The notes: a model not told the origin generated them from the sequence alone. Numbered from the stretch's first letter, positions 27,083 through 36,675 are shown. The stretch: 64,000 nt of DNA from Candidatus Coprovivens excrementavium (GCA_944363975.1 CALVVU010000005.1:38408-102407), one strand, 5' to 3'. Program-made: numbers and translations.

Positions 27083-27107
27083 AAAAAAGAATAATTTTCA
27101 TTATTCT
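27083..27107 (-). terminator. Terminator of the deoxyribonucleotidase-like gene
   Basis: Stem AGAATAAT/ATTATTCT (27088-27095 with 27100-27107), loop of four, and T6 on the minus strand. Confidence 0.8.
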
Positions 27108-27666
27108 AAGCATACATTTCTTGTACTTTTTGATATATTTCATCCCAAGAATTAACTCTTTTAACCTTACTATTCTCACTTACAAAAGAATTGGCAAATT
27201 GTAAAGTAGGTATTCCACTTTTCAAAACCGCTTTACAATGTTTTGTGTTATCATCAATAAACAAATCAATACCTTCCATAACGCACTCTTTAGCTTTATC
27301 TTTTACATTAACAATCAATTTATCAAAAGGAATATTATTCATTTTTAAATAATTATAACTTAATTTATAAGGATCTCCATATTCTAAATTATTTCTTGAA
27401 GTAATAAAAATTATTCTATGACCTTGATCCTTCAAACGTGTTAATACATTAACAACATTTGGTTTTAAAGGTACTATCTTAGCCATAGTTGAGAAATTTT
27501 GTAATACAAAATTCTCATAATTTGGCAATATCGAATGTAACATCTTATAAGTTGGCTTTTGCAAAAATAACTTTTTCAAATCCATTCCATAATTAAAAGC
27601 AATCATTGGTAATAAAGTCTCATAAGTACAAGTAATTGTATCATCTATATCAATTCCTATATTCAT
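27106..27666 (-). CDS. HAD-family 5'(3')-deoxyribonucleotidase-like phosphatase
   Basis: 186 residues from the ATG at 27666 (GGAG nine bases upstream). HAD motif I is IGIDIDDTI (about 3-11), motif II is IIFITSRN (about 93-100) and motif IV is DLFIDDN (about 140-146). The cap insertion is small and helical, as in the C1-type NT5C/YorS-like group that dephosphorylates deoxynucleoside monophosphates. It overlaps the upstream membrane protein gene by 17 bases. Confidence 0.82.
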   Translation of the reverse strand: MNIGIDIDDTITCTYETLLPMIAFNYGMDLKKLFLQKPTYKMLHSILPNYENFVLQNFSTMAKIVPLKPNVVNVLTRLKDQGHRIIFITSRNNLEYGDPYKLSYNYLKMNNIPFDKLIVNVKDKAKECVMEGIDLFIDDNTKHCKAVLKSGIPTLQFANSFVSENSKVKRVNSWDEIYQKVQEMYA

Positions 27667-27991
27667 TTGAATCATCTCCTTCATCACTTTTATCATCTTT
27701 CTCTTCTTTAATAGCTAAAGTCTTAGGTAAAGCAAAGCCCTTTTTAGTAAATAAATTCAAACTATAATAAATCAAAACCAAAATATCCCCAATCAAGAAA
27801 AAGAAATAAAAAGGTTTAAGTAGAAAGTGTCTTATTAAAATAATAAAAAAACCTAAACTAAATATAAAACCTATTATTGTTTTTCCTTTACTAGGTTTTT
27901 CATATACTCTTTTATAAACTATATTAGAATCGTTTTGTTTCTCATAATTATCCAAAAATTTATCTAATACATTTCTATCTTTATTATCCAT
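27650..27991 (-). CDS. Small membrane protein of unknown function
   Basis: 113 residues with two hydrophobic helices (about 37-54 and 60-80) between charged ends; no signal for export. The C-terminus is strongly acidic. It overlaps the downstream HAD gene, suggesting coupling by translation. First of three adjacent small membrane-protein genes of unknown role. Confidence 0.78.
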   Translation of the reverse strand: MDNKDRNVLDKFLDNYEKQNDSNIVYKRVYEKPSKGKTIIGFIFSLGFFIILIRHFLLKPFYFFFLIGDILVLIYYSLNLFTKKGFALPKTLAIKEEKDDKSDEGDDSNEYRN

Positions 27992-28020
27992 AAAACCACC
28001 ACTATAATTATAACAAAATA

Positions 28021-28488
28021 TTACTTTCTTTTATAAGATTTACTATAATATTTAATTAATATCGTATTAACTACACTTTGAATTATTATCGTTATTCCAA
28101 ATAATAATGCTCCTATTAATTCATTATATAATAAACAAATAACTATCATAAATATTAAAACATAAGTCATTATAATCAAAGTAATTACATCTGCTTTACC
28201 TTCAATAATTAAATTAACAGCATTTTCTTGAATTTTATCATTTTTATATAATAAAATAACTGCTATCATAAATAAGATAAAACCTAATAAAAATAATATT
28301 GATCCTATTATTTTTATCTTATTTAAAATTTCTGTTGTCATAACAATATTCGAAAAAAATATGTTAGATAATGAAGTTTTACTAATTCCTGAACTAAATA
28401 ATAAAAATAAGCCACCTAAATACATTACTAAACCTAATATAAATAAAAATATTGTAAATACGCTTATTTTTCTTTTCTTTCTATTCAT
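28021..28488 (-). CDS. Membrane protein with four helices, unknown function
   Basis: 155 residues, about half hydrophobic, in four segments (about 10-32, 57-80, 100-118 and 123-143). The N-terminus is basic (MNRKKRK) and the C-terminus ends SYKRK. No family recognised. Good ribosome site (AGGAAG). It sits 21 bases after the gene at 28510, so the two are probably co-transcribed. Confidence 0.75.
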   Translation of the reverse strand: MNRKKRKISVFTIFLFILGLVMYLGGLFLLFSSGISKTSLSNIFFSNIVMTTEILNKIKIIGSILFLLGFILFMIAVILLYKNDKIQENAVNLIIEGKADVITLIIMTYVLIFMIVICLLYNELIGALLFGITIIIQSVVNTILIKYYSKSYKRK

Positions 28489-28509
28489 AGTTTTCTTCCT
28501 AACATATTA

Positions 28510-29823
28510 TTAATACTCTTTATGCTCTATTTCCTCTTTAAAATTCTCATCTATTGTACGCATTTTATTATGTAACAAATTAGCTACTTGTTCCAAATCA
28601 ATGTTTTTCATATTAGTTAAAATACACTTTATTTCGTCATTAGATACAACTAATTTAACAACATTACCTTCACTATTAATTGTTCTAACTACTTTTTTTA
28701 TTGTTTTTAATTCAATTTCTTTTGACTCTTTGCCTGGTTCTACATATATTAAAGAAGTTCCAGAAATATAATAATAATTAGGTAAAACACGACGTTGTAC
28801 AACTTTTTTTGGTGGTTGTTTATCTTCCTTAACTTCTTGTAATACTTCTTTTAAAACATCTCTAATTACATCTTTAATTTCACTTTCATCCAAAGACAAC
28901 TTTGTATTATTTCCTGTTGTATTTTGAACTTTCTTCATTATAGCATCTTCCATTGGAGATAAAGGTTTTTCAGTTTTCAATTCATTAACTAATTTTTTTG
29001 ATGTTTCTACTGAACTAGCAACTTCTCCTTTAGGAGCAGATGGTTTAACCTCTGTTTTAACTGCTGGCAACTCAGGTTTATTAACAACTGGAGTAGAGTT
29101 TTTAGCAACTGGTGCTGATACCATTGTTTGCCCTACGTTTGTACTTGGTGCTGATGAATTTTTTACTTGAGGAGCAACAGGCGTACTAGCTGGAGTAGTT
29201 TTAGCTACAGTAGATTGAGAAACTGGAGTACTAGAAGATGTATTTTGAACTACATTCTTATCAATAATTGGCACACTATCTTTCTTTAAAGTTTTTACTT
29301 CTGTTTCAATCTTCTCTTCTGGAGTTTTAACATATTCTTTAACCGGAGTATCTGTTGTAACAATTTTTAACTGTTGTGTATTATCAACAACATTAATTAC
29401 TGACGTCTTAAATTCCTGTTCTTCATCATTAGAACGATCTTTTCTAAACAACTCAAATAATCCAAGTAAACACAAAACTAATCCTACTGCTGGACAAATG
29501 AAAATTAACTTTGAAGTTTTAAAAGTCTTAATACTTTCAACATTATTTTCATGATAATAAATTGGAATTTTATCATCTACATTAACATCATCCTTATAAT
29601 AAAAATTATCATGATAAGTTACACCATCTACTTCATATGAAATAGTAACATCATTTTTACCAGTTCCATCAACATCTTTAGTAACATCTGTAACATCGGC
29701 TTCCACTTTTATTAAGTCACGTTCATCACTCACAATATATACACAAATAACCAAAGATAACAGAAGTAAAATTCCTATTACAAGGAATAATACACTTCTC
29801 AAAACTGTCTCTCTTTCAGTCAT
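28510..29823 (-). CDS. Membrane protein with DUF3592-like domain and long Ser/Thr/Pro-rich linker
   Basis: 437 residues from the ATG at 29823 (AGGAGTG upstream; a GTG at 29832 overlaps it). Two N-terminal helices (about 5-28 and 97-117) enclose a small extracellular beta domain of the DUF3592 type (ISYEVDGVTYHDNFYY). A long low-complexity region follows (about 170-270, rich in Ser, Thr, Pro, Val), then a helical part and a C-terminal domain (about 340-437) with strands such as YYYISGTSLIYVEPG. The last domain resembles a PH-like fold, but I cannot confirm it. Role unknown. Confidence 0.75.
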   Translation of the reverse strand: MTERETVLRSVLFLVIGILLLLSLVICVYIVSDERDLIKVEADVTDVTKDVDGTGKNDVTISYEVDGVTYHDNFYYKDDVNVDDKIPIYYHENNVESIKTFKTSKLIFICPAVGLVLCLLGLFELFRKDRSNDEEQEFKTSVINVVDNTQQLKIVTTDTPVKEYVKTPEEKIETEVKTLKKDSVPIIDKNVVQNTSSSTPVSQSTVAKTTPASTPVAPQVKNSSAPSTNVGQTMVSAPVAKNSTPVVNKPELPAVKTEVKPSAPKGEVASSVETSKKLVNELKTEKPLSPMEDAIMKKVQNTTGNNTKLSLDESEIKDVIRDVLKEVLQEVKEDKQPPKKVVQRRVLPNYYYISGTSLIYVEPGKESKEIELKTIKKVVRTINSEGNVVKLVVSNDEIKCILTNMKNIDLEQVANLLHNKMRTIDENFKEEIEHKEY

Positions 29824-29873
29824 TACAAACACTCCTTTATTATTCTTAATTTATTATATCATGTCTTCAAAAA

Positions 29874-29907
29874 TAAAAAAAGCATATAATAACCCTATTA
29901 TATACTT
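29874..29907 (-). terminator. Terminator of the unknown gene at 29917
   Basis: Twelve-base arms (29880-29891 with 29896-29907) and T7 on the minus strand. Confidence 0.85.
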
Positions 29908-29916
29908 TTTTTTCAT

Positions 29917-30612
29917 CTAAATTCTATGAACTTTATTACATTCTTTATATCTCATATGAGCATCATAATACATTTTATTATAGAAAATTTTCCCTTCTTC
30001 AGCATCATAAAAATTAGCAAATTTACTTTCTGCCAAATATTCGTCAGTCGACTTTACTACCTTAGTTTCATCAAAAACTCTTATTTCTCGTGGTTTAGAA
30101 ACTGACTCTACATATGCAGAAAAAGCCTGTGAATATAAAATAGGATCGTCATAATCTTGTAAACGTGGTTTAATTAATGGCTTATATTCGGGATTGGCAA
30201 TCATTTTATAACATCCTTCATAATATTCTAAAAACTCCTCAACCGTCATATATCCATCTTTTTGAACATCTTGCATAGGAAATAAATCTATCAGTTCTTT
30301 AAATGATTCATAAGTATCATTTCCCTTACTAGGTTTTACTGGTATTCTAAAGCCAATGCCACCCCACGTTCTTCCAAAACGTTTATCCTTTAAAGCTAAT
30401 TCATCAAACAATTTTTTATTTTCTTCTGAAAATAAACTTATTGTTATCCAAGAATCAACATTATCATAATTATTACACATTTTAGTAAAAATATTTTTAC
30501 TCCACAATAATTTACAAGCACGTTGATTTTCAGGAATAATATACTCATCTATATCATCATATACAACTTTCATATCAACGACACTATATTGATAAGCACG
30601 ATCACTAGCCAT
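29917..30612 (-). CDS. Protein of unknown function
   Basis: 231 residues, soluble, with aromatic and charged residues spread evenly and no membrane segment. The central GRTWGGIGFRIPVKPSKGN (about 80-98) is the most distinctive stretch. No known domain recognised. Ribosome site AGGA eight bases upstream. It lies ten bases after the anchored protein gene at 30623 and shares its transcript. Confidence 0.8.
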   Translation of the reverse strand: MASDRAYQYSVVDMKVVYDDIDEYIIPENQRACKLLWSKNIFTKMCNNYDNVDSWITISLFSEENKKLFDELALKDKRFGRTWGGIGFRIPVKPSKGNDTYESFKELIDLFPMQDVQKDGYMTVEEFLEYYEGCYKMIANPEYKPLIKPRLQDYDDPILYSQAFSAYVESVSKPREIRVFDETKVVKSTDEYLAESKFANFYDAEEGKIFYNKMYYDAHMRYKECNKVHRI

Positions 30613-30622
30613 CTAATTCATC

Positions 30623-31417
30623 CTAACTTTTTACTGCTTTAAAAGAATCAATCATATATATATCATCATTTTTAACAACAGACAAATTCAATTTATAATC
30701 AATATATTTTTTATCATATGACGTTACACTAAATTGTTTAATACTATCTAATAAATCAATTTCTTTATCAGTATCAAAATATAATACATCTATAACAACA
30801 TTATAAGTATCTAATAATTTAGTACAACTATTTATCTTTAATACCATTCCATCTAAACCAACACCAGTATAAAGTCCACCATAAATATAATTATCTTTTA
30901 ATTCAAATTGATACTTATCTGAAACAGAATAATTTCCATCAAATTCTTCACCCAATATCTTTTGATATAAATTTGAATAAGCATTCATTGAAATTGCATA
31001 AGCCCCTGTTACCTCTTGTCCATCAGCCGTAACATGATACTTGACGTCTTCTACTTTTAAAAGATTAGAATATTTCCAAACAAAATCAAACATTCTTTGT
31101 TTATTACCATGTAATAACTCTTGATCATAAACAATATTATCTGGTAATCTATCATCCCCAAATGTATACATATAAGCCATTTCAAACTGCATTAATTTTT
31201 CATTAACTTCTTCTCTATTAAAAGAAACTTCCTCTGGCTCAGGCTCTTTTACTTGTTCATCTTCTTCTTTCTTAATCTCTTCTACTGGAGTCTCTTCCTT
31301 ATTATCCTTACTAATTACTTTATCATATACTATGTATCCAGCTAAACAACTAATAACTAAGATTAATAAAACAATTAATACTCCATTTCCTTTTTTCTTA
31401 CCTTGTATTTCTTCCAT
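30623..31417 (-). CDS. Membrane-anchored extracellular protein of unknown function
   Basis: 264 residues from the ATG at 31417 (AGGAGA seven bases upstream). One N-terminal helix (about 12-32) anchors it, followed by an acidic, Glu/Lys-rich linker (to about 70) and an extracellular domain of about 190 residues with alternating strands. No lipobox, no recognised family. It is upstream of the gene at 29917. Confidence 0.8.
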   Translation of the reverse strand: MEEIQGKKKGNGVLIVLLILVISCLAGYIVYDKVISKDNKEETPVEEIKKEEDEQVKEPEPEEVSFNREEVNEKLMQFEMAYMYTFGDDRLPDNIVYDQELLHGNKQRMFDFVWKYSNLLKVEDVKYHVTADGQEVTGAYAISMNAYSNLYQKILGEEFDGNYSVSDKYQFELKDNYIYGGLYTGVGLDGMVLKINSCTKLLDTYNVVIDVLYFDTDKEIDLLDSIKQFSVTSYDKKYIDYKLNLSVVKNDDIYMIDSFKAVKS

Positions 31418-31461
31418 AAACAAATCTCCTATACTATTAATAGAATAACACAATATTATCA

Positions 31462-31486
31462 AAATAAAAAGAACTATAAAGTTCTT
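31462..31486 (-). terminator. Terminator of the aspartyl-tRNA synthetase operon
   Basis: Stem AAGAACT/AGTTCTT (31469-31475 with 31480-31486), loop of four, T-rich tail on the minus strand. Confidence 0.8.
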
Positions 31487-32800
31487 TTACGGAATTAAGC
31501 TACTAGGTCCTCTAAATAACAACATTGATTCTTTTAATGTCGATAAACCTAATAATAACATTGTTATTCTATCTATTCCAATTGCAAATCCACCATGTGG
31601 TGGACATCCATATTTAAAAAATTCTAAATAATATTGAACATCCTTACCTAAGCCTTTTTCTCTAGCTTGCTCAACTAATATATCATAACGGTGTTCTCTT
31701 TGTGCTCCCGTCGTTATCTCCATTCCACGCCATAGCAAGTCATAACCTTGAGGAATATCATTTTTACGCATATGATAAAAAGCTCTTTTTGTCTTAGCAA
31801 AATCAGTAACAAAAATAAATTCATGCCCATACTCTTCCATTGCATACCTACTAGTTAATTTTTCTGTTTCGGAATTCATATCTCCTATATCTTCTTCAGG
31901 AATATGATATCCATATCTCTTTTCTAATTCTTGATACAAATCCTGCAATTTTATTCTTGGAAAAGGTTTTTTAGGTACAATTACTTCAACTCCAAATTTA
32001 CTTTTAATTACTTCACCATACCTATTCTTCACTTCTTGCAATCCAGCAATTAATAAATCCTCTTCCAAATCCATTACATCTAAATAAGAATCAATATAGC
32101 TTAATTCCAAGTCAAAAGAAGTATACTCTGTTGCATGGCGATTAGTATTAGAATTCTCTGCTCTAAATACTGGTCCTATTTCATATATTTTTTCAAAACC
32201 AGCTGCCATAGCCATCTGTTTATAAAATTGTGGGCTTTGAGCTAAATAAGCTTTATCATCAAAATATTTAACCTCAAAAACTTCACTTCCAGACTCAGAA
32301 GCACTTCCTATCAATCTTGGCGTATGAATTTCTATAAAATCATTATTTTCCAAATAATTACGCATTGCTTTTACAAAACAACTTTGAATTTGAAAGATTA
32401 AATTATTTCTTTCATTACGTAAATCTAAATAACGATAATCTAATCTTGTATCCAAATTAACACCATTTAAATCTTTATAGTAAAATGGCATCTCACTAAC
32501 AGGTTCACTTAATATTTCAATATTCGATGGAATAACTTCTATTCCCCCTAATTTTACTTTCTCATTTACTAAAACTTTACCATATACTTTTAATACACTA
32601 TCAATTTTCAATTTCTTAACAATTTCATTCAATTTGCTAAAATCATTATTCTTCTCTACTGTAATCTGAACAATCCCTGTTCTATCTCTTAAAATAATAA
32701 ATTGTACATATTGTAAATCTCTTACTTTATCAACAAAACCAAATAAAACAATTTCTTCATTAATATGATTATTTAATTCACTAAGATTTATTTTTTTCAT
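31487..32800 (-). CDS. aspS2: Aspartate--tRNA ligase, archaeal/eukaryotic type (probably non-discriminating, Asp/Asn)
   Basis: 437 residues, short class IIb enzyme without the bacterial GAD insertion. The N-terminal OB fold (about 1-105, [17 protein letters not shown]) binds the anticodon. The catalytic core has the class II motifs: [11 protein letters not shown] (motif 1), [20 protein letters not shown] (motif 2) and [15 protein letters not shown] (motif 3). Lacking GAD, this is the archaeal type; in clostridia a second enzyme of this type charges tRNA-Asn with Asp for GatCAB. It overlaps aspS by 20 bases and shares the upstream T-box. Confidence 0.93.
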   Translation of the reverse strand: MKKINLSELNNHINEEIVLFGFVDKVRDLQYVQFIILRDRTGIVQITVEKNNDFSKLNEIVKKLKIDSVLKVYGKVLVNEKVKLGGIEVIPSNIEILSEPVSEMPFYYKDLNGVNLDTRLDYRYLDLRNERNNLIFQIQSCFVKAMRNYLENNDFIEIHTPRLIGSASESGSEVFEVKYFDDKAYLAQSPQFYKQMAMAAGFEKIYEIGPVFRAENSNTNRHATEYTSFDLELSYIDSYLDVMDLEEDLLIAGLQEVKNRYGEVIKSKFGVEVIVPKKPFPRIKLQDLYQELEKRYGYHIPEEDIGDMNSETEKLTSRYAMEEYGHEFIFVTDFAKTKRAFYHMRKNDIPQGYDLLWRGMEITTGAQREHRYDILVEQAREKGLGKDVQYYLEFFKYGCPPHGGFAIGIDRITMLLLGLSTLKESMLLFRGPSSLIP

Positions 32801-34544
32801 TTATTTCTTCCTTTAAAGATAAACCCAACTCATTTAATTGTTCTATTTCTACATTGCTAGGACATTCACACATTAAATCAGTAGCACTTGCTGTTTTTGG
32901 GAAAGCTATTACATCACGAATATTCTCAGTACCCGTCAGTAACATTGTAAGTCTATCTAATCCTAATGCAAATCCTCCATGTGGTGGACATCCATATTTA
33001 AGAGCATCTACAAAGAAGCCAAACTTATTTTGAATATCTTCCTCCGTTAACTCTAAAGCTTTAAACATTGTTTCTTGTACTTTCTCATCATGAATGCGAA
33101 TAGATCCTCCACCAGCTTCATAACCATTAATTACAATATCATAAGCTTTAGAATAACAATGAGCTTTATCAGTTAACAACTTATCAACATCTTCATCCTT
33201 AGGCATTGTAAATGGATGGTGACAAGCCATAAAACGATTCTCCTCTTCACTCCATTCAAAAGACGGAAAATCAACTATCCATAATAATTTATAATCATCT
33301 TTCTTAATTAAATCTAAATCACGTGCCAATTTACATCTCAATGCTCCTAATGAAGTTTTAACTACATTATATACTCCACTAACAATTAATACTAAATCAT
33401 TATTTTCAACATTCAATATCTTTCTAACATCATTAACTTCTTTCTCGCTCATTACCTTAAATATTGACCCACTTACTTCATCTTGATACTTTAAATAAGC
33501 TAAACCAGTCGCTTTATAAGTCTTAACATAATCTGTTAATTTATCTAAATCTTTTCTCGAATACTTAGAAGCTGCATCTTTAACTACAATAGCATTAATA
33601 ACTCCATTACTTTCTAAAACATTTTTAAATACTGTAAACTCTGTATCTTTAAAACATTCACTAATATCTTGTATTTCCATTCCAAATCTTAAATCTGGTT
33701 TATCAGAACCATATCTTGCCATTGCTTCATCATATTTCATTCTATCAAGAGGTAACTTAATATCTATTCCCTTAACATCTTTAAATATACTAGCTATTAA
33801 ATTCTCTCCTAAAGTCATAACAGCATCTTCATCAACAAAAGACATCTCTACATCAATTTGTGTAAATTCAGGTTGTCTATCAGCTCTTAAATCCTCATCT
33901 CTAAAACATTTAGCTATTTGAAAATATCTTTCGAATCCAGAAACCATCAATAATTGTTTAAATATTTGAGGTGATTGAGGTAAAGCATAAAACTTTCCTT
34001 TATTAACTCTACTAGGAACCAAATAATCACGTGCTCCTTCAGGAGTAGATTTACATAAAATAGGAGTTTCAACTTCTAAGAAATCAAGATTATTTAAGAA
34101 CTTTCTCGTTGCAAAAGTAATAGCATTTCTAACAACAAAATTATTTTTTAAAGCTTCTCTTCTTAGATCAAGATATCTATATTTCAATCTTGTATCTTCT
34201 AAAGCTGTAGTATCATCAGTAATCATAAAAGGTATTTCTTTAGACTTGTTTATAAGTTCTAACTTGTTAACATCTACTTCTATCTCACCAGTTTCAAGTT
34301 TAGAATTTTTACTTTCTCTTTCAACTATTTTACCTTCTACTTTAATAACATATTCATTTTTTAAACTAAGAGCTACATCATAATACTTATTTTCGGGTCT
34401 TACTACAACTTGCATAATACCTACTCTATTACGTAAATCAATGAAAACTAAACCACCTAAATTACGTACTTTAGCAACCCAACCATATAACGTAACTTCT
34501 TCTCCAACATTTTTAATATTATAATGTTTATACTTTTCTAACAT
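32781..34544 (-). CDS. aspS: Aspartate--tRNA ligase, bacterial type
   Basis: 587 residues, full-length bacterial AspRS: N-terminal OB domain ([16 protein letters not shown]), motif 1 FLEVETPIL, motif 2 [19 protein letters not shown], the bacterial GAD insertion (about 285-410) and motif 3 [13 protein letters not shown] (about 525-537). It attaches Asp to tRNA-Asp in the cytoplasm. Regulated by the T-box in its leader: transcription should rise when uncharged tRNA-Asp accumulates. AAGG upstream gives the start. Confidence 0.97.
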   Translation of the reverse strand: MLEKYKHYNIKNVGEEVTLYGWVAKVRNLGGLVFIDLRNRVGIMQVVVRPENKYYDVALSLKNEYVIKVEGKIVERESKNSKLETGEIEVDVNKLELINKSKEIPFMITDDTTALEDTRLKYRYLDLRREALKNNFVVRNAITFATRKFLNNLDFLEVETPILCKSTPEGARDYLVPSRVNKGKFYALPQSPQIFKQLLMVSGFERYFQIAKCFRDEDLRADRQPEFTQIDVEMSFVDEDAVMTLGENLIASIFKDVKGIDIKLPLDRMKYDEAMARYGSDKPDLRFGMEIQDISECFKDTEFTVFKNVLESNGVINAIVVKDAASKYSRKDLDKLTDYVKTYKATGLAYLKYQDEVSGSIFKVMSEKEVNDVRKILNVENNDLVLIVSGVYNVVKTSLGALRCKLARDLDLIKKDDYKLLWIVDFPSFEWSEEENRFMACHHPFTMPKDEDVDKLLTDKAHCYSKAYDIVINGYEAGGGSIRIHDEKVQETMFKALELTEEDIQNKFGFFVDALKYGCPPHGGFALGLDRLTMLLTGTENIRDVIAFPKTASATDLMCECPSNVEIEQLNELGLSLKEEINEKNKS

Positions 34545-34559
34545 AATATCAACCTTTCT

Positions 34560-34790
34560 ATAATAAAAAAACAGTTATCATCCACAAGGGACGAATAACT
34601 GTTAAATCCGCGGTACCACCCAAATTATTATGTCTTAACATAATCTCTTTACTTATAACGGTCTTAACCGGATTAGATATGTATTCTCTAATCAACTCCT
34701 GAGTGTCTTCTTAAATACTTCATTATTAGTTTACACCATCCACTAACTCTCTTAAAATTAAGTATAAAATACTCTTCTCAATCAACATTT
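34560..34790 (-). promoter_or_regulatory. T-box leader, specifier probably GAC (Asp)
   Basis: On the minus strand the antiterminator T-box sequence GGGTGGTACCGCGGATTT (34604-34621) is perfect. Upstream is stem I with AGAGAG and GGTGT elements. In the specifier loop, GAA is followed by GAC (34705-34707) and ACTC, which pairs with GAGT at the 5' side; GAC is an aspartate codon. A terminator hairpin (34570-34603) ends in T7. This is the classical tRNA-sensing antitermination device for aspS. Confidence 0.92.
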
Positions 34791-34798
34791 ATAACGTT

Positions 34799-34827
34799 AT
34801 TTTAATGCCAAATGTTCATCTTGTCAA
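34799..34827 (-). promoter_or_regulatory. Promoter of the aspS T-box operon
   Basis: TTGACA (34822-34827), 17 bases, TAAAAT (34799-34804) on the minus strand, placed immediately before the T-box stem I. Close to the vegetative consensus. Confidence 0.75.
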
Positions 34828-34828
34828 A

Positions 34829-35029
34829 TTATTTTTCATTATAATAATCATCGTCATTTAATTCGTGATTTTCCTCAAAATCCCATGGATTATATAAACC
34901 CTTTCTAACTAGTTCCTTTTCTTTTTCTGTTAATCCATAAGCTTCTAATTCTTCTTCAGTATATTCTACCTTATCTTTTCTCTTCTTATTATTTTCACCT
35001 ATAGTTTTAAATAAATCTAGTACTCCCAT
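34829..35029 (-). CDS. Small acidic protein of unknown function
   Basis: 66 residues from the ATG at 35029 (AGGTGA five bases upstream; a GTG at 35038 overlaps it). Very acidic C-terminus (NDDDYYNEK). The middle YTEEELEAYGLTEKEKELVR looks like a short helical hairpin. It lies nine bases after the kinase-like gene, probably co-transcribed. No family recognised. Confidence 0.72.
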   Translation of the reverse strand: MGVLDLFKTIGENNKKRKDKVEYTEEELEAYGLTEKEKELVRKGLYNPWDFEENHELNDDDYYNEK

Positions 35030-35038
35030 ATATCTCAC

Positions 35039-35626
35039 CTATTTATTTTCTTTAACTATTGGTCTTTTTACCACGTGTCTTTCAAACCTTGTTTCTTTTT
35101 CAATAGTTTGTACTAACTCAATTGATTTCTTTTGTAAATCCTCAAGAGTTCCATCATTAATAATATCATAATCATACTCAATATCATCTACTAAAGACTC
35201 TGTAATATGAGCTTTTTGATCTTTAGTTAAACGTGATGTAAATCCAGGTCTTGTAACATGAACTGTAACCGTTTCAGGATAAGCTAACTTTATTGCTGCA
35301 AATTCCTCTGGTAATCTTCCATCACTTATTGTAATAATATCAAAATATCTCGAATAAATATCTATATCTTGTATAATTCTCTTAATAAAAAAATATTCAT
35401 CTATTTGTTTTCTAATTAACTCTGTTCCTAAATCTTGTAATAACTGTCTAGGTTTAGTCTCATTATCTCCATCCCACTTAGCTATCTCTTTAGCATACAT
35501 CTTTATATAATAACCTATCTGAATATTAACAACGTCTAATCCTCTACTTCTATAATATTCATCTATATATTCTGCAGTAGAATCTTTCCCAGTATTAGCT
35601 TTACCACCTAATAAAATTATCTTCAT
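35039..35626 (-). CDS. P-loop deoxynucleoside monophosphate kinase-like protein
   Basis: 195 residues from the ATG at 35626 (GGAG nine bases upstream). Walker A is GGKANTGKDST (about 6-16). The rest matches the AAA/kinase-like fold of phage and bacterial dNMP kinases and the adenylate-kinase-like group: QLLQDLGTEL near 80 and ITISDGRLPEEF near 110, where the Asp-Gly-Arg replaces the usual Walker B-DR segment. Probably phosphorylates a nucleotide with ATP in the cytoplasm; the substrate is uncertain. Confidence 0.75.
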   Translation of the reverse strand: MKIILLGGKANTGKDSTAEYIDEYYRSRGLDVVNIQIGYYIKMYAKEIAKWDGDNETKPRQLLQDLGTELIRKQIDEYFFIKRIIQDIDIYSRYFDIITISDGRLPEEFAAIKLAYPETVTVHVTRPGFTSRLTKDQKAHITESLVDDIEYDYDIINDGTLEDLQKKSIELVQTIEKETRFERHVVKRPIVKENK

Positions 35627-35645
35627 TCTTACCATCTCCTTTTAA

Positions 35646-35686
35646 AGTGAAAAAGCCAATATAGAATATTTTCTACATTGGCTTTT
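35646..35686 (-). terminator. Terminator of mtnN
   Basis: Long stem (35651-35666 region with 35671-35686, few mismatches) and T5 on the minus strand. Confidence 0.85.
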
Positions 35687-35722
35687 CAAATAACTATTAA
35701 AATAATACCATTTATTAAATAA

Positions 35723-36433
35723 TTATACAATATCATCTTCACCTAATTTAATTAATAATTTACTCATTGCTAAAGCAATTATTTCACAACTACTCTTTAA
35801 GAATTCCTCATATGTTACAACATTATCATTATTAGGTACATCTGAAATACTTCTAATTATTAAAAAAGGAATATGACTTAAATAACAAACTTGTGCAATA
35901 CTAGCACCTTCCATTTCAACACATAAAGCTTTAAATTTAGTATTTATCTTTTTACTCATTTTTAACTCTGTACAAAATATATCTCCCGAAGCAATAATAC
36001 CTCTCTTATAATTTACACTATCTATATTTTTAAAGACACTATCTGCTAATGTAAGTAAATATATATCTGGTTCAATATATACTCCTACTTTAGGTATATA
36101 TCCTTTTTCATGATTAAAAGCAGTTATATCAAAATCATGTTGTACTAATTTTTCCCCTAATACAATATCTCCAACTTTTAAAGATTCATCTACTCCTCCA
36201 GCTACCCCAATATTAAATATATAATCTACTTTAATATTATCTATTAATATTTGTGTTGTACGAGCAGCATTAACTTTACCAACACCACTTTCTACTAAAA
36301 TACATTCTACATTATTTATTATTCCTTCATAAAAAGTTAATTCAAATATCTTATATTCTTTTTCTATCTTCAAATATTTCTTTAATTCATTAAGTTCTTC
36401 TTCCATAGCAAAAATAATACCAACACGTTTCAT
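35723..36433 (-). CDS. mtnN: 5'-methylthioadenosine/S-adenosylhomocysteine nucleosidase
   Basis: 236 residues, full length. Family blocks: IFAMEEEL (about 7-14) with the catalytic glutamate, ESGVGKVNAARTTQ (48-61), FNIGVAGG (74-81), ALCVEMEGASIAQVC (169-183) with the substrate-binding Met-Glu, and RSISDVPN (196-203) with the catalytic aspartate. It splits MTA and SAH into adenine and the thioribose sugars, clearing by-products of SAM reactions such as that of TrmB. Alone in its unit with a clear promoter. Confidence 0.97.
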   Translation of the reverse strand: MKRVGIIFAMEEELNELKKYLKIEKEYKIFELTFYEGIINNVECILVESGVGKVNAARTTQILIDNIKVDYIFNIGVAGGVDESLKVGDIVLGEKLVQHDFDITAFNHEKGYIPKVGVYIEPDIYLLTLADSVFKNIDSVNYKRGIIASGDIFCTELKMSKKINTKFKALCVEMEGASIAQVCYLSHIPFLIIRSISDVPNNDNVVTYEEFLKSSCEIIALAMSKLLIKLGEDDIV

Positions 36434-36449
36434 TTATATCACCAAACAA

Positions 36450-36478
36450 AGTATAACAAAAGAACTAATTTAAGACAA
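36450..36478 (-). promoter_or_regulatory. Promoter of mtnN
   Basis: TTGTCT (36473-36478), 17 bases, TATACT (36450-36455) on the minus strand, seventeen bases before the mtnN start codon, so the leader is short. Confidence 0.65.
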
Positions 36479-36484
36479 ATAAAA

Positions 36485-36593
36485 AGATTAACAAAGTTAA
36501 TCTAACATTAATTTAAGATGACATAGAGAGTTAAAATAAAGCTTTAAGCCTAAATGCTCACTTGTGTTCGAACGGTTAGCCGTTCTTTTTTTT
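36485..36593 (+). ncRNA. tracrRNA-like small RNA with terminator
   Basis: On the plus strand AGTTAAAATAA (36529-36539) is followed by a small hairpin GCTTTAAGC (36541-36549), CTAAATGCTC and a terminator GAACGG-TTAG-CCGTTC-T8 (36570-36593). This order, and wording such as ATAAAGCTTTAAGCCTAAAT, matches the anti-repeat end, nexus and tail of type II tracrRNAs as I recall them (for example the ATAAGGCTTCATGCCGAAAT of S. thermophilus CRISPR1). The anti-repeat would be about 36503-36537. No Cas9 or array is in the window. The hairpin 36485-36503 could instead end a minus-strand transcript. The identity is inference. Confidence 0.5.
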
Positions 36594-36675
36594 ATCCAAT
36601 ATTATCTCATCTTTTATAAAATTATTATACCATTCAATTACCATAATTTACCAATAATTATTAATTATATTAATA

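Noticed and set aside
36480..36625. A minus-strand small RNA instead of the plus-strand tracrRNA-like RNA, using a TATAAT near 36625 and the hairpin at 36485-36503 as terminator.
   Set aside because: The promoter spacing is poor, and the plus strand has both the tracrRNA wording and the stronger terminator with T8; the minus-strand hairpin may only insulate the mtnN promoter.
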